This document shows positions 25,131 through 33,438 of a DNA stretch of 64,000 bases, piece after piece. Under the pieces are notes generated by a model that was not told the DNA's origin, made no database searches, and saw only the letters and a list, made by a program, of their open reading frames with translations. The stretch covers positions 1-64,000 of the forward strand of contig CAYPMO010000015.1 of the NCBI GenBank assembly GCA_964412015.1. Direction: 5' to 3'. Position 1 is the first letter of the stretch. Each line of letters opens with the position of its first letter. Both the position numbers and the translations under genes were made by a program. Origin of the DNA: SZUA-318 sp964412015. Lineage in GTDB: Bacteria > Gemmatimonadota > Gemmatimonadetes > Longimicrobiales > Gaopeijiaceae.

Positions 25131-26203
25131 CGCATCGGGCGCAGCCGGCAGGCGCTCGGGAACTGCTCACAGTAGCCGAGCCTGCTGGAGCCCAGCCGTC
25201 TGGACGTCAGGATCGCGTGCACGACGGAGCGGCCGAGCGCATCCGCAGCCGCCTCGTAGATGCCACCCAGGTCCCGATTCGACAGCGCGTCGCTCGACGG
25301 CGTGCCGGTGGCGAGGCCGAAGACCGTGTCCCCGTCGCCCAGGCCGTGCACCGGCTTGATCGAGCGCGAGAGACCGTCGTTGGCGATCATCGCCATGCGC
25401 TCGGCCTGCGTCTGGTCCAGCGGCGCGTCGGTCGCCACCACGGCGATCACAGTGTTGAAGGCCGCATCGCTCGAGCCGTCCTGGGGCGGACCTCCGGTCG
25501 CGCGCCAGGCCGCGCATTCCTCTCCCTCGGGCGCGACGAGGTTGAACTCGCTCGCCAGCTCCAGGAAGAGCCCGTACGGGAGGCAGGTGGCCCGGTCCAC
25601 GGGCGAGCCGGACGGATTGAGGGCCACGATCGCCCCGACCGTGTAGCCACTCGGCAGCACGACGCTCGCGGAGCCGAGACCCCACCCGGCGCCCGTGCCC
25701 GCCCCGACCCGGCCCATCGGAGTCGGGGCGGAGGTCGCCGCGTCCGCCGCCCGGTACCCGAACTCGGCGTCCGGCCGTCTCGCGAAGTCGCCGCCACGTC
25801 CCAGGTCGAACAGGATCGCCGCGGGCACGATGGGCACGACGCCGCCGGGCACCGGGTACCCGAGGCCACGCTCCTCCAGCCAGCGCATCACGCCGGTGGC
25901 GGCGTCCAGGCCGTAGGCGCTCCCGCCGCTCAGCACGACGGCGTCGACCCGCGTCACGAGCCCGCCCGGCTTCAGGAGGTCGGTTTCCCTGGTGCCCGGC
26001 GCACCGCCGAGTTGGCTGTACCCCGCCGTCGCGCCGCGCTCCGTGAGTACCACCGTGGTGCCCGTCCGGTAGCCCCCGTCCACACGGGCGTGGTGGCCCA
26101 CCTTGATGCCGGGCACGTCGGTGATCGTGTTCGTCGGACCCCGCTGCTGTGCGGCCACACCCCAGGGCGAGACGAGGAGCGCCGCGACCACGAACTCCTT
26201 CAT
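25127..26203 (-). CDS. P1-family (DmpA-like, S58) peptidase with signal peptide
   Basis: 358 residues from the ATG at 26203 (AAGGGA 6 bases upstream; another ATG lies two codons earlier). A signal peptide ends near VAAQQ. The mature part begins NTITDVPGIKVGHH, the standard start of the DmpA/P1 aminopeptidase family, and continues with VVLSGGSAYGLDAATGVMRWLEE and VGAGTGAGWGLGSASV. Family members cleave themselves into two chains and remove N-terminal residues from small peptides. It is coupled to the SSF transporter and fits a peptide-scavenging role outside the cytoplasm. Confidence 0.86.
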   Translation of the reverse strand: MKEFVVAALLVSPWGVAAQQRGPTNTITDVPGIKVGHHARVDGGYRTGTTVVLTERGATAGYSQLGGAPGTRETDLLKPGGLVTRVDAVVLSGGSAYGLDAATGVMRWLEERGLGYPVPGGVVPIVPAAILFDLGRGGDFARRPDAEFGYRAADAATSAPTPMGRVGAGTGAGWGLGSASVVLPSGYTVGAIVALNPSGSPVDRATCLPYGLFLELASEFNLVAPEGEECAAWRATGGPPQDGSSDAAFNTVIAVVATDAPLDQTQAERMAMIANDGLSRSIKPVHGLGDGDTVFGLATGTPSSDALSNRDLGGIYEAAADALGRSVVHAILTSRRLGSSRLGYCEQFPSACRLRPMR

Positions 26204-26310
26204 TGCCATCCCTTCATCAGCCTCCGCGACCGCCGAGTCATGCCCATCAACGTGGCCACGCCAGGATCGCGGCGGAAGATACCGGCGGCCTCGACGACGA
26301 CGCCAGCGAC

Positions 26311-26853
26311 CTACCAGTCCGGGCGCTCCGACTCCTCGAGCTTCCTCAGCTCCGCGGCGAGAAGAGCCTGCTCGGCCTCGGAGGGCCGCTCCACCGGAAC
26401 GAGCGGCTCCCCGGGCGCGGATCCCCGGCGGATCACCAGCCCGACCAGCATGCCGGCGGTGACCATGGCCAGCGCGGGAAGCAGGTAGCCGACCAGGTTG
26501 AACCCTTCGGCCGGGGGTGACATGAGGACCGTGGGACCGAACTCCGCCACGAAGCCCGCCTTGATGGCCTCGGGCGTGACGCCCGCCTCGAGATCGCGGC
26601 GGATACGTGCCGACCACTCCGGCGACGTGCCGCACTGCATCTGGTACTGGCACGAGTGGACATCGAGGCCACAGCCGCAGCTGCACTTCAGGCTCCGCTC
26701 GAGCGCGAGGTACTCCTCGCCGAGTTCGCCTTCGTGATAGTGGCCGTCGCTCTGCTGGATCTGGGCGACGAGGGCGGGGGTGACGGGCGTGCCGGCGGGC
26801 ACGGCCAGGCTCAACGCGACGGCCACCTGGGCCAGGAGGGGCAGACTGGTCAC
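26311..26853 (-). CDS. CcmH-like cytochrome c maturation protein with atypical cysteine motif
   Basis: 180 residues from a GTG at 26853. Signal segment (1-20), then the CcmH/NrfF-like helical domain with LKCSCGCGLDVHSC near residue 56-69, where usual CcmH has LRCxxC. Next come RRDLEAGVTPEAIKAGFVAEFGPTVLMSPP-type phrases (DLEAGVTPEAIKAGF, EFGPTVLMSPP), one membrane helix (about 120-140) and a basic tail. CcmH reduces and delivers apocytochrome for heme attachment. Its presence suits a strain that must mature many c hemes, but the other ccm genes are not in this window, and the extra cysteines are odd. Confidence 0.72.
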   Translation of the reverse strand: MTSLPLLAQVAVALSLAVPAGTPVTPALVAQIQQSDGHYHEGELGEEYLALERSLKCSCGCGLDVHSCQYQMQCGTSPEWSARIRRDLEAGVTPEAIKAGFVAEFGPTVLMSPPAEGFNLVGYLLPALAMVTAGMLVGLVIRRGSAPGEPLVPVERPSEAEQALLAAELRKLEESERPDW

Positions 26854-26917
26854 GGGTGCTTCCCTTGCTGTGGGGTTCGCGTCCTTCTGTTCCGCCCTCC
26901 TACACGGCGTCGAGCCC

Positions 26918-28681
26918 TCAGTGCCCTCGCGCGCCCGCGTTCGAGTTCCGCGGGTCGGCCGCCCCGAGTCGGTCGCCCGTCCTCGGGTCGATCATGATCG
27001 AGTGGGCCAGCCCCTGACCGCCGCTCATCTCCACGGTGTGGCCCAACGCTCGGAGCGCTTCCAGAGCGGCCTCGCTCGTCCCGTCCCCCTCGATGCGGAT
27101 CCGGTCCGGAAGCCACTGGTGGTGGATGCGCGGCGCGTTCACGGCCTCCTGGATGTTCATCCCGAAGTCCACGACGTTGAGCACCACCTGGAGGACCGTG
27201 TTGATGATCGTGCGGCCACCCGGGCTTCCGACGACGGCGACGAGCCGCCCGTCCTTCGCGAGGATGGACGGCGTCATCGAGGACAGCATGCGCTGCTCGG
27301 GCCGGGCCAGATTCGGCGTCGTGCCGATCAGGCCGGTCTCGTTCGTGAGGCCCGGACCCGCGTTGAAGTCCCCCATCTCGTTGTTGAGCAAGAACCCGGC
27401 CCCGGGCACGACGATGCCGCTGCCGTACCCCGCCTCGAGCGTGTAGGTCGCCGACACGGCCATCCCGTTGGCGTCCACCACGGAGAAGTGCGTGGTCTCG
27501 GGGCTCTCGTAGCTCTCCGTGACGTCCGCGGGCGCCGAGGCCGAGGCCTTCCGCGAATCGATGGTCCTGCGCAGCGCGTCGGCGTGCTCCTTGCTGATCA
27601 GCTCGTGCACAGGAACGTCCACGAAGTCCATATCGGCCACGTATTGGGCCCGGTCGCGGAACGCACGCCGCATGGCCTCCGCCACATGGTGCAGATAGGG
27701 CGCCGTATTGTGCCCCATCGAGGCGACGTCATAACCCTCCAGGATGTTCAGCATGGTCAGCAGCCCCACGCCACCGGAGCTCGGCGGAGGCATCGTGATG
27801 ATCTCGTAGCCGCGGTACGTCCCGCGCAGAGGCGTGCGTTCGCGGGCCTGATAGAGCTCGAGATCGGCTTCGGTGATGAGCCCACCACCCCGCCGCATCT
27901 CGTCGGCGAGGAGCTTGGCGGTCTCGCCCCGATAGAAGCCGTCCCGCCCGTTCAGCATGATCCGCGTGAGGGTCTTCCCGAGGTCGGGCTGCTTCAGCGT
28001 GTCACCGGCCTGATAGCGGGTCCCGTCGGGCCTCGAGAACGCGGCGACCGTGGCCGGATGCGCGTTCTCCCGAGTGGTGAGGCGCTCGAGGCCGCGGGCC
28101 AGGCTCTCGTGCAGCGCGAACCCGTCCTGCGCGAGGGCCACGGCGGGATAGACGAGGCGCTCCCAGGGGAGGGAGCCGTACATCCGGTGGGCCTTGTCGA
28201 AGCCCGCCACGGTCCCGGGCACGCCCACGGCCTTGTGGCTGTGGTGGTGGATCTGGGAGGAGTACTCCCCATTCTCGTCCAGCCACATCCTCGGGTAGGC
28301 GCCCAGCGGGGCCTTCTCACGGAAGTCGAACGTGGTCGTCGTACCGTTCGGGAACCGGATCACGAAGAAGCCGCCGCCCCCGATGTTGCCCGCGGAGGGA
28401 TGCACCACGGCCAGCGCGAAGCCCGTGGCGATCGCCGCGTCCACCGCATTGCCGCCGGCGGCCAGGACGTCGCGCCCGACTTCACTCGCGAGCCAGTGCT
28501 CGGAGACGACCATGCCGTGGGCCGCACGGACGGGCTCGGCCGACGGGCGCGCGCACGCCGAATCGGCGGCCGACCGCCCGGCCGGAGCGGGCGTGAGCGC
28601 CAGGAGCGCCGCGACGAGCGGGATGCCCACGACCGGGATGCCGAGGGCCTTGCGGGACGGGATGCGACGTGTCGTGATCAT
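26918..28681 (-). CDS. ggt: Gamma-glutamyltransferase
   Basis: 587 residues from the ATG at 28681 with an N-terminal signal segment. It hydrolyses or transfers gamma-glutamyl groups, for example from glutathione, in the periplasm. The precursor cleaves itself before the nucleophile Thr in ETTHFSVVDANG. Other family marks are AGGNAVDAAIATGFALAVVHP, GNIGGGGF, PPPSSGGVGLL and VGSPGGRTIINTV. Length is normal. It is divergent from the TRAP substrate-binding gene. Confidence 0.93.
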   Translation of the reverse strand: MITTRRIPSRKALGIPVVGIPLVAALLALTPAPAGRSAADSACARPSAEPVRAAHGMVVSEHWLASEVGRDVLAAGGNAVDAAIATGFALAVVHPSAGNIGGGGFFVIRFPNGTTTTFDFREKAPLGAYPRMWLDENGEYSSQIHHHSHKAVGVPGTVAGFDKAHRMYGSLPWERLVYPAVALAQDGFALHESLARGLERLTTRENAHPATVAAFSRPDGTRYQAGDTLKQPDLGKTLTRIMLNGRDGFYRGETAKLLADEMRRGGGLITEADLELYQARERTPLRGTYRGYEIITMPPPSSGGVGLLTMLNILEGYDVASMGHNTAPYLHHVAEAMRRAFRDRAQYVADMDFVDVPVHELISKEHADALRRTIDSRKASASAPADVTESYESPETTHFSVVDANGMAVSATYTLEAGYGSGIVVPGAGFLLNNEMGDFNAGPGLTNETGLIGTTPNLARPEQRMLSSMTPSILAKDGRLVAVVGSPGGRTIINTVLQVVLNVVDFGMNIQEAVNAPRIHHQWLPDRIRIEGDGTSEAALEALRALGHTVEMSGGQGLAHSIMIDPRTGDRLGAADPRNSNAGARGH

Positions 28682-28876
28682 GAGAGTGCGAGGCCAGGGT
28701 CGAGCCGCGTCGCGGACGTCCGCAGCGCGGCAGCCGTCGGGCACGGTTGCGCCGGCTGAAGTGAAAGATCCCGGGACGGACGCCGATGCGCCAGCGGTGG
28801 TTGCCCCGCGGGCGCGGATACGTACCTTGCCCGGCTTTCCCGCCTTCTTCGATCCGAACGCCGTGAGGTAGCAGGG

Positions 28877-30019
28877 ATGACGATCCGCAGACGCGACTTC
28901 CTGAAGAAAGCCACGGCGGGTGCCGCCGGCGCCGCGGCCCTCGGCGCGTGCGGTGACGCCGGACCCGGCACCGCCGCCACCGACGCGGGCATCACGGGGC
29001 CGGCCGTGCACTGGCGCCTCGTCACCAGCTTCCCGAGGAGCCTCGACCTGATCCACGGAGCGGGCGACAAAGTCGCGGAGCGGGTCTCGGCGATCACGGG
29101 CGGCAGCTTCACCATGCGCGTGTACGCCGCCGGCGAGATCGTCCCCGCGCTCCAGGTCATGGACGCGGTGCAGCAGGGTACCGTGCAGTGCGGCGTATCG
29201 CCCGGGTATTACTACATCGGCAAGAGCCCGGCCCTCGCGTTCGACTCATCGGTCCCCTTCGGCCTCTCGACCCGCCAGCAGCTCGCGTGGCTCTACCACG
29301 GAGGCGGCCTCGACCTCCTGAACTCGGTCTATGGGGACTTCGGCATCGTGACGTTCCCGTGCCTCTCCACCGGAGGCCAGATGGGAGGTTGGTTCCGGCG
29401 TGAGGTGAACACGCTCGCGGACCTGAACGGGCTCCGCATGCGCATCCCCGGGATCGGCGGTGAGATCATGGCCCGGCTGGGCGTCACCGTGCAGGTGCTC
29501 GGGGGCGGTGACATCTATCCGGCGCTCGAGCGCGGCGCGATCGACGCCACGGAATGGGTCGGGCCCTACGACGACGAGAAGCTGGGTTTCCATCAGATCG
29601 CGAAGAACTACTACTACCCGGGGTGGTGGGAGCCCGGTCTCTGCGGCTCGCTCCTGGTAAACCGGGCCGCGTTCGACGCGCTTCCGCCCGCGTATCAGGA
29701 GGCCCTCCGGACCGCGTGCGCCGCCTCCATGCTGGACCGGCTGTCCGCCTACGACGCCGCCAACCCGCTGGCGCTGCGCAGGCTGGTCCGGGAGCACGGA
29801 GTGACGCTGCGCGCGTATTCCACCGAGATCATGGAGGCAGCGTGGCGCGAGGCCAACGAGTACCTGGAAGAGCAAGCGGTGGCCGACGCCACGTTCAAGC
29901 GGGTGTACGACGACTGGAAGGAATTCCGCGCGCTCGCCTATCCCCATTCCGCCGGCAACGAGCTGATGTTCCAGAACTTCGCGTTCCCGAAGATCGGGCG
30001 GGCGGATATGGGAGCGTGA
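28877..30019 (+). CDS. dctP: TRAP transporter substrate-binding protein (DctP/TakP type), Tat signal
   Basis: 380 residues. The leader MTIRRRDFLKKATAGAAG has the twin-arginine RRRDF motif and ends in ALGAC, so Tat export and possible lipidation are predicted. The binding-protein body includes LRMRIPGIGGEIMARLGVTVQVLGGGDIYPAL and AIDATEWVGPYDDEKLGF (given here as separate phrases LRMRIPGIGGEIMARLG and ATEWVGPYDDEKLGF), the arginine and carboxylate-binding parts of the TakP-like group that binds 2-oxo acids. Its membrane partners are not adjacent; the DctQ/DctM pair 11 kb downstream on the other strand is the nearest candidate. Confidence 0.9.
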   Translation: MTIRRRDFLKKATAGAAGAAALGACGDAGPGTAATDAGITGPAVHWRLVTSFPRSLDLIHGAGDKVAERVSAITGGSFTMRVYAAGEIVPALQVMDAVQQGTVQCGVSPGYYYIGKSPALAFDSSVPFGLSTRQQLAWLYHGGGLDLLNSVYGDFGIVTFPCLSTGGQMGGWFRREVNTLADLNGLRMRIPGIGGEIMARLGVTVQVLGGGDIYPALERGAIDATEWVGPYDDEKLGFHQIAKNYYYPGWWEPGLCGSLLVNRAAFDALPPAYQEALRTACAASMLDRLSAYDAANPLALRRLVREHGVTLRAYSTEIMEAAWREANEYLEEQAVADATFKRVYDDWKEFRALAYPHSAGNELMFQNFAFPKIGRADMGA

Positions 30020-30065
30020 GGATCGAGCCCGCCCGAGACGGCCGTCCGGGCGCGCTGAACGTGAG

Positions 30066-30095
30066 TTGACATACACGAGAATGATTATCAGTTTC
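30066..30095 (+). promoter_or_regulatory. TTGACA box overlapped by a Fur box
   Basis: TTGACA is at 30066-30071. The 19-bp segment 30077-30095 (GAGAATGATTATCAGTTTC) matches the classical Fur box at 15 of 19 positions by my count. It sits 25-43 bp before the TonB receptor start. Fe(II)-Fur should repress the receptor here. Confidence 0.7.
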
Positions 30096-30119
30096 ACCAT
30101 ATATGAGGTCGGAACGACC

Positions 30120-32396
30120 ATGACCAGAGCGTCTGTCGTCACCGTTGTCGTCCTGACCCTCTTCATTTCGTCTCCACGGGGGGTCGCGGGTGCCGCGCCC
30201 GACGGGGTATCCGCTGGGAGCCGCGAGGCCGAGGTTTCGCTGGCTGCCACCGACTCCACGCCCGGCGCCGTGACGGGGCGGGTCCAGGGAGACGGACGTC
30301 CCGTCGCCTATGCTCAGGTTTCGGTCAGAGGATCCAACCGGATTCTGATCACCGACAAAGAGGGCCGTTTCGTCCTGAGCTCCCTCGCGCCGGGACACCA
30401 TATCCTCCTCGTGACCGCCATGGGTTACGAGACGGTGGAGCAGGGGTTCGAGGTCTCGCCGGGCGGAGGCGATTTCGTGGAAATCCAGCTCTCGCCCGCG
30501 GCGCTGGAACTGAACCCCATCGTGGTCACGGGCACCATGAGGGAGGCCTTCGTCTCCGAGTCCCCGGTGAAGGTGGAGGTGGTCAACGTCCGGTACCTGG
30601 AACGCAACACGACCCACAACCTCATGGATGCGATCCAGACGGTGAACGGGCTTTATACCCAGGTGGACTGCGGCGTCTGTTACACCAACAACATCCGCAT
30701 CAACGGCATGGAGGGGCCGTACACGGCCGTCCTGATCGACGGGATGCCCATCATGAGCGCCTTGGCCTCGGTCTACGGGCTGAACGGAATCAACCCGTCC
30801 ACGATCGAGCGGATGGAGATCGTCAAGGGGCCCTCCTCGACACTCTACGGCTCCGAGGCCATGGCGGGTGTGGTGAACGTGATCACCAAGGATCCGGACT
30901 TCACGCCCCGCTTCAGCGGGGACCTGCGGGTACAGAGCTCCGGCGAGCGGATCCTGGACGTGTCGTTCAGTCCCGGAACCGAGGCGCTCCGCGGGCTCGT
31001 GAGCGCCTCGGTCCAGCGCATGAACCGATTCCTGGACGATAACGGAGACGGATTCTCCGACCTGCCCAAGGCCAACAACGCGACGCTCATGGGAAAGCTG
31101 TCCTGGCGAAGGGACAAGACAGACATGATGGACCTCGCCGCGAAGTACTACTACGAGGACCGATGGGGTGGGGTGGAGGCGTGGAAGCCCGAGCTGAGGG
31201 GAAGTGACCAGGTCTACGGCGAATCCATCTTCACCCACCGCGTGGAGGTCATGGGCAGCCTGAAACCCAGCGCGCTCGCGGGCTGGAAGCTCGACTTCTC
31301 CTACGCCTGGCACGATCAGGACGCCATGTACGGAGACACCCCGTACACCGGGATCTTCCAGACCTACTTCGGGAATCTCACCCATGAAGGAACCGTGGGA
31401 ACCCGCCACACGTACCTCGTGGGACTCACGGCCCGGCACCACGTTCACGACGACAACACGGTCGCGACGGTGGACCGCTACTCCCGGTTCATCCCCGGCG
31501 TGTTCGTCCAGGACGAATACGTGTTCTCGTCGTGGAGCCTCCTGGGGGGAATGCGCCTGGATCACCACCAGAACCACGGCGTCATCGCGTCACCGCGGCT
31601 CTCCGTGAAGTGGAGTCCGGGAAGGAGCGGCAAGACCACGCTGCGGGTGAACGGAGGTACCGGCTTCCGGGTGGTGAACGCCTTCAGCGAGGACTTCGCG
31701 GCCATCGTCCACGGGTCCCGGGACGTCGTGATCGGGGAGAAGCTGGATCCGGAGCGGTCCTGGAGCGTGACGGGAAACCTGAACCAGGTCCTGGACTTCG
31801 ACGGCAACCCGATGGCGCTGGACGTGGATCTCTTCTACACCCGGTTCTCCAACCAGCTCATCGCGGACTACGACGTGGATCCCCGGCTGATCGTCTTCCG
31901 CAACCTGGCCGGGAAGTCCGTCAGCCGCGGCGCCTCCATCACCGTGGACCAGAGCTTCTCCGACCTTCCCCTCCTCTATTCCGCCGGGATCACGTTCCAG
32001 GACGTGTACTCCGAGGAGGCGGGGCACAAGAAGGCGTTGAACTTCTCTCCGGTCTTCAAGGGTGTGTGGTCCGTGTCCTGGGAACTGCCCAAGGATGCGA
32101 GGCTGGACTACACCGGGACCGTGACGGGACCCATGAGCCTACCCGAGTTCGATCCTCCGTTCGAGCGGGCCGATCGCTCTCCGGTCTATTCGCTCCACAA
32201 CCTGCAAGGCACCCTCGACGTAGGCAGTGGCTGGCAGCTCTACGCGTCGGTCAAGAACCTCTTCAACTGGACGCAGCAGAGTCCCCTCATCGATCCGGAA
32301 CATCCCTTCGGGGACGCCTTCGACACGTCCTACGTGTACGGGCCGATCTTCGGACGACAATTCGTCCTGGGCGTCCGAATGGCGAAAGAGCGTTAG
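30120..32396 (+). CDS. TonB-dependent outer-membrane receptor, probably iron/metal regulated
   Basis: 758 residues from the ATG at 30120; an in-frame TTG at 30066 would overlap the promoter and Fur box and is rejected. Signal peptide (about 1-25), a CarboxypepD_reg-like beta domain (about 45-130), a plug with VDCGVCYTNNIRINGMEG (about 180-200), LIDGMPIM and EIVKGPSSTLYGSEAMAGVVN, then a 22-strand barrel ending in FVLGVRM. The CGVC in the plug is unusual for siderophore receptors and could bind metal or form a disulfide. Fur control suggests iron, heme or another metal chelate as ligand. A BtuF-like gene follows after 21 bp. Confidence 0.88.
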   Translation: MTRASVVTVVVLTLFISSPRGVAGAAPDGVSAGSREAEVSLAATDSTPGAVTGRVQGDGRPVAYAQVSVRGSNRILITDKEGRFVLSSLAPGHHILLVTAMGYETVEQGFEVSPGGGDFVEIQLSPAALELNPIVVTGTMREAFVSESPVKVEVVNVRYLERNTTHNLMDAIQTVNGLYTQVDCGVCYTNNIRINGMEGPYTAVLIDGMPIMSALASVYGLNGINPSTIERMEIVKGPSSTLYGSEAMAGVVNVITKDPDFTPRFSGDLRVQSSGERILDVSFSPGTEALRGLVSASVQRMNRFLDDNGDGFSDLPKANNATLMGKLSWRRDKTDMMDLAAKYYYEDRWGGVEAWKPELRGSDQVYGESIFTHRVEVMGSLKPSALAGWKLDFSYAWHDQDAMYGDTPYTGIFQTYFGNLTHEGTVGTRHTYLVGLTARHHVHDDNTVATVDRYSRFIPGVFVQDEYVFSSWSLLGGMRLDHHQNHGVIASPRLSVKWSPGRSGKTTLRVNGGTGFRVVNAFSEDFAAIVHGSRDVVIGEKLDPERSWSVTGNLNQVLDFDGNPMALDVDLFYTRFSNQLIADYDVDPRLIVFRNLAGKSVSRGASITVDQSFSDLPLLYSAGITFQDVYSEEAGHKKALNFSPVFKGVWSVSWELPKDARLDYTGTVTGPMSLPEFDPPFERADRSPVYSLHNLQGTLDVGSGWQLYASVKNLFNWTQQSPLIDPEHPFGDAFDTSYVYGPIFGRQFVLGVRMAKER

Positions 32397-32417
32397 GAAC
32401 CGGGAGCTTTTGAGGGC

Positions 32418-33239
32418 ATGCGGCTCGTCTCCCTGGTCTGCTCGAACACCGAAATCGTTCATGCCCTGGGGCTGACGTCCCACCTGGTGGGTGTGGACAA
32501 GCACTCCGACTACCCCGAAGACGCGCTGGCGGGACTGCCCCGCCTCGGCCCCGAGCTCGACATCGATGTTGCCGGCGTAGCGCGCCTCGAGCCCGATCTG
32601 GTCCTGGCCAGCCTGTCCGTACCCGGTCATGAGAAAGTCGTGGAGGAGCTGGAACGGGCCGGGCTGCCTGTCCTCGTCCTCGATCCCATTTCTCTCGCCG
32701 ACGTGTTTCGGGACATCCGGACCGTGAGCGCCGCTCTCAGGGTGCCGGAGCGGGGTGACGCCGTGGTCGGGGAGATGCGGGAAGCCCTCGAGTCGGTCAG
32801 GAAGTCCGTGGAGGAGGAGCACGCACGGGACGACGGCGGTCGAGTCGGCCGCAGGGCGCGCCCGCAGGTTCTCGTGGAGTGGTGGCCCAAGCCCGTGATC
32901 GCTCCCGGAAAGCTGAGTTGGGTTCACGACCTGCTGGAACTGGCGGGGGCCCGCGGTCCCCTCGATACCGAGGAGGTGAGAAGCCGGCCCATGACCGACG
33001 ACGAAGTGGCGGCCCACGCCCCCGACGCCATCGTGATCTCCTGGTGTGGCGTGAAACCCGACAAGTATCGCCCCGACGTCGTGCTCCGAAACCCACGCTG
33101 GCACGACGTCCCCGCCGTGCGGCGGCGCCAGGTCCACTGCGTTCCGGAGGCGTTCCTGGGAAGGCCTGGCCCCCGTCTGGTTCAGGGAGCCATGGCACTC
33201 AGGCGAGTCGTGGAATCGGTCGAAAGCTCCACGGCCTGA
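32418..33239 (+). CDS. BtuF-like metal-receptor fold protein without signal peptide
   Basis: 273 residues. It begins MRLVSLVCSNTEIVHALGL and has LVGVDKHSDYP and LEPDLVLAS, the two-lobed helical-backbone metal receptor fold of BtuF/TroA-type binding proteins. Unlike exported relatives there is no signal peptide or lipobox; the start methionine is directly followed by the first strand. It may act in the cytoplasm or use an unrecognised export route. It follows the Fur-regulated TonB receptor closely and is probably cotranscribed. No ABC permease or ATPase is next to it. Confidence 0.75.
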   Translation: MRLVSLVCSNTEIVHALGLTSHLVGVDKHSDYPEDALAGLPRLGPELDIDVAGVARLEPDLVLASLSVPGHEKVVEELERAGLPVLVLDPISLADVFRDIRTVSAALRVPERGDAVVGEMREALESVRKSVEEEHARDDGGRVGRRARPQVLVEWWPKPVIAPGKLSWVHDLLELAGARGPLDTEEVRSRPMTDDEVAAHAPDAIVISWCGVKPDKYRPDVVLRNPRWHDVPAVRRRQVHCVPEAFLGRPGPRLVQGAMALRRVVESVESSTA

Positions 33240-33438
33240 TCCGCCCCCCCCACGTCTCGCACCCCGCCACGGGTTCGGTGTTCGCACTCCTCGCTCCGAT
33301 CGTGTGTCTCGCGCTCAGCGAGTGACCCGGGTGGGACCCGGGCATTGCCCAGCGCGGTGATGCGGGGCATTCTTCGACGCCTTGAACGCCGGGGGCTGCG
33401 AGCGAGCCCCTCTCACCTTCGCCCAGGACGGACCCCGC

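Noticed and set aside
30066..30119. Upstream TTG start for the TonB receptor
   Set aside because: It would put the TTGACA box and Fur box inside the gene; the ATG at 30120 directly begins a normal signal peptide.
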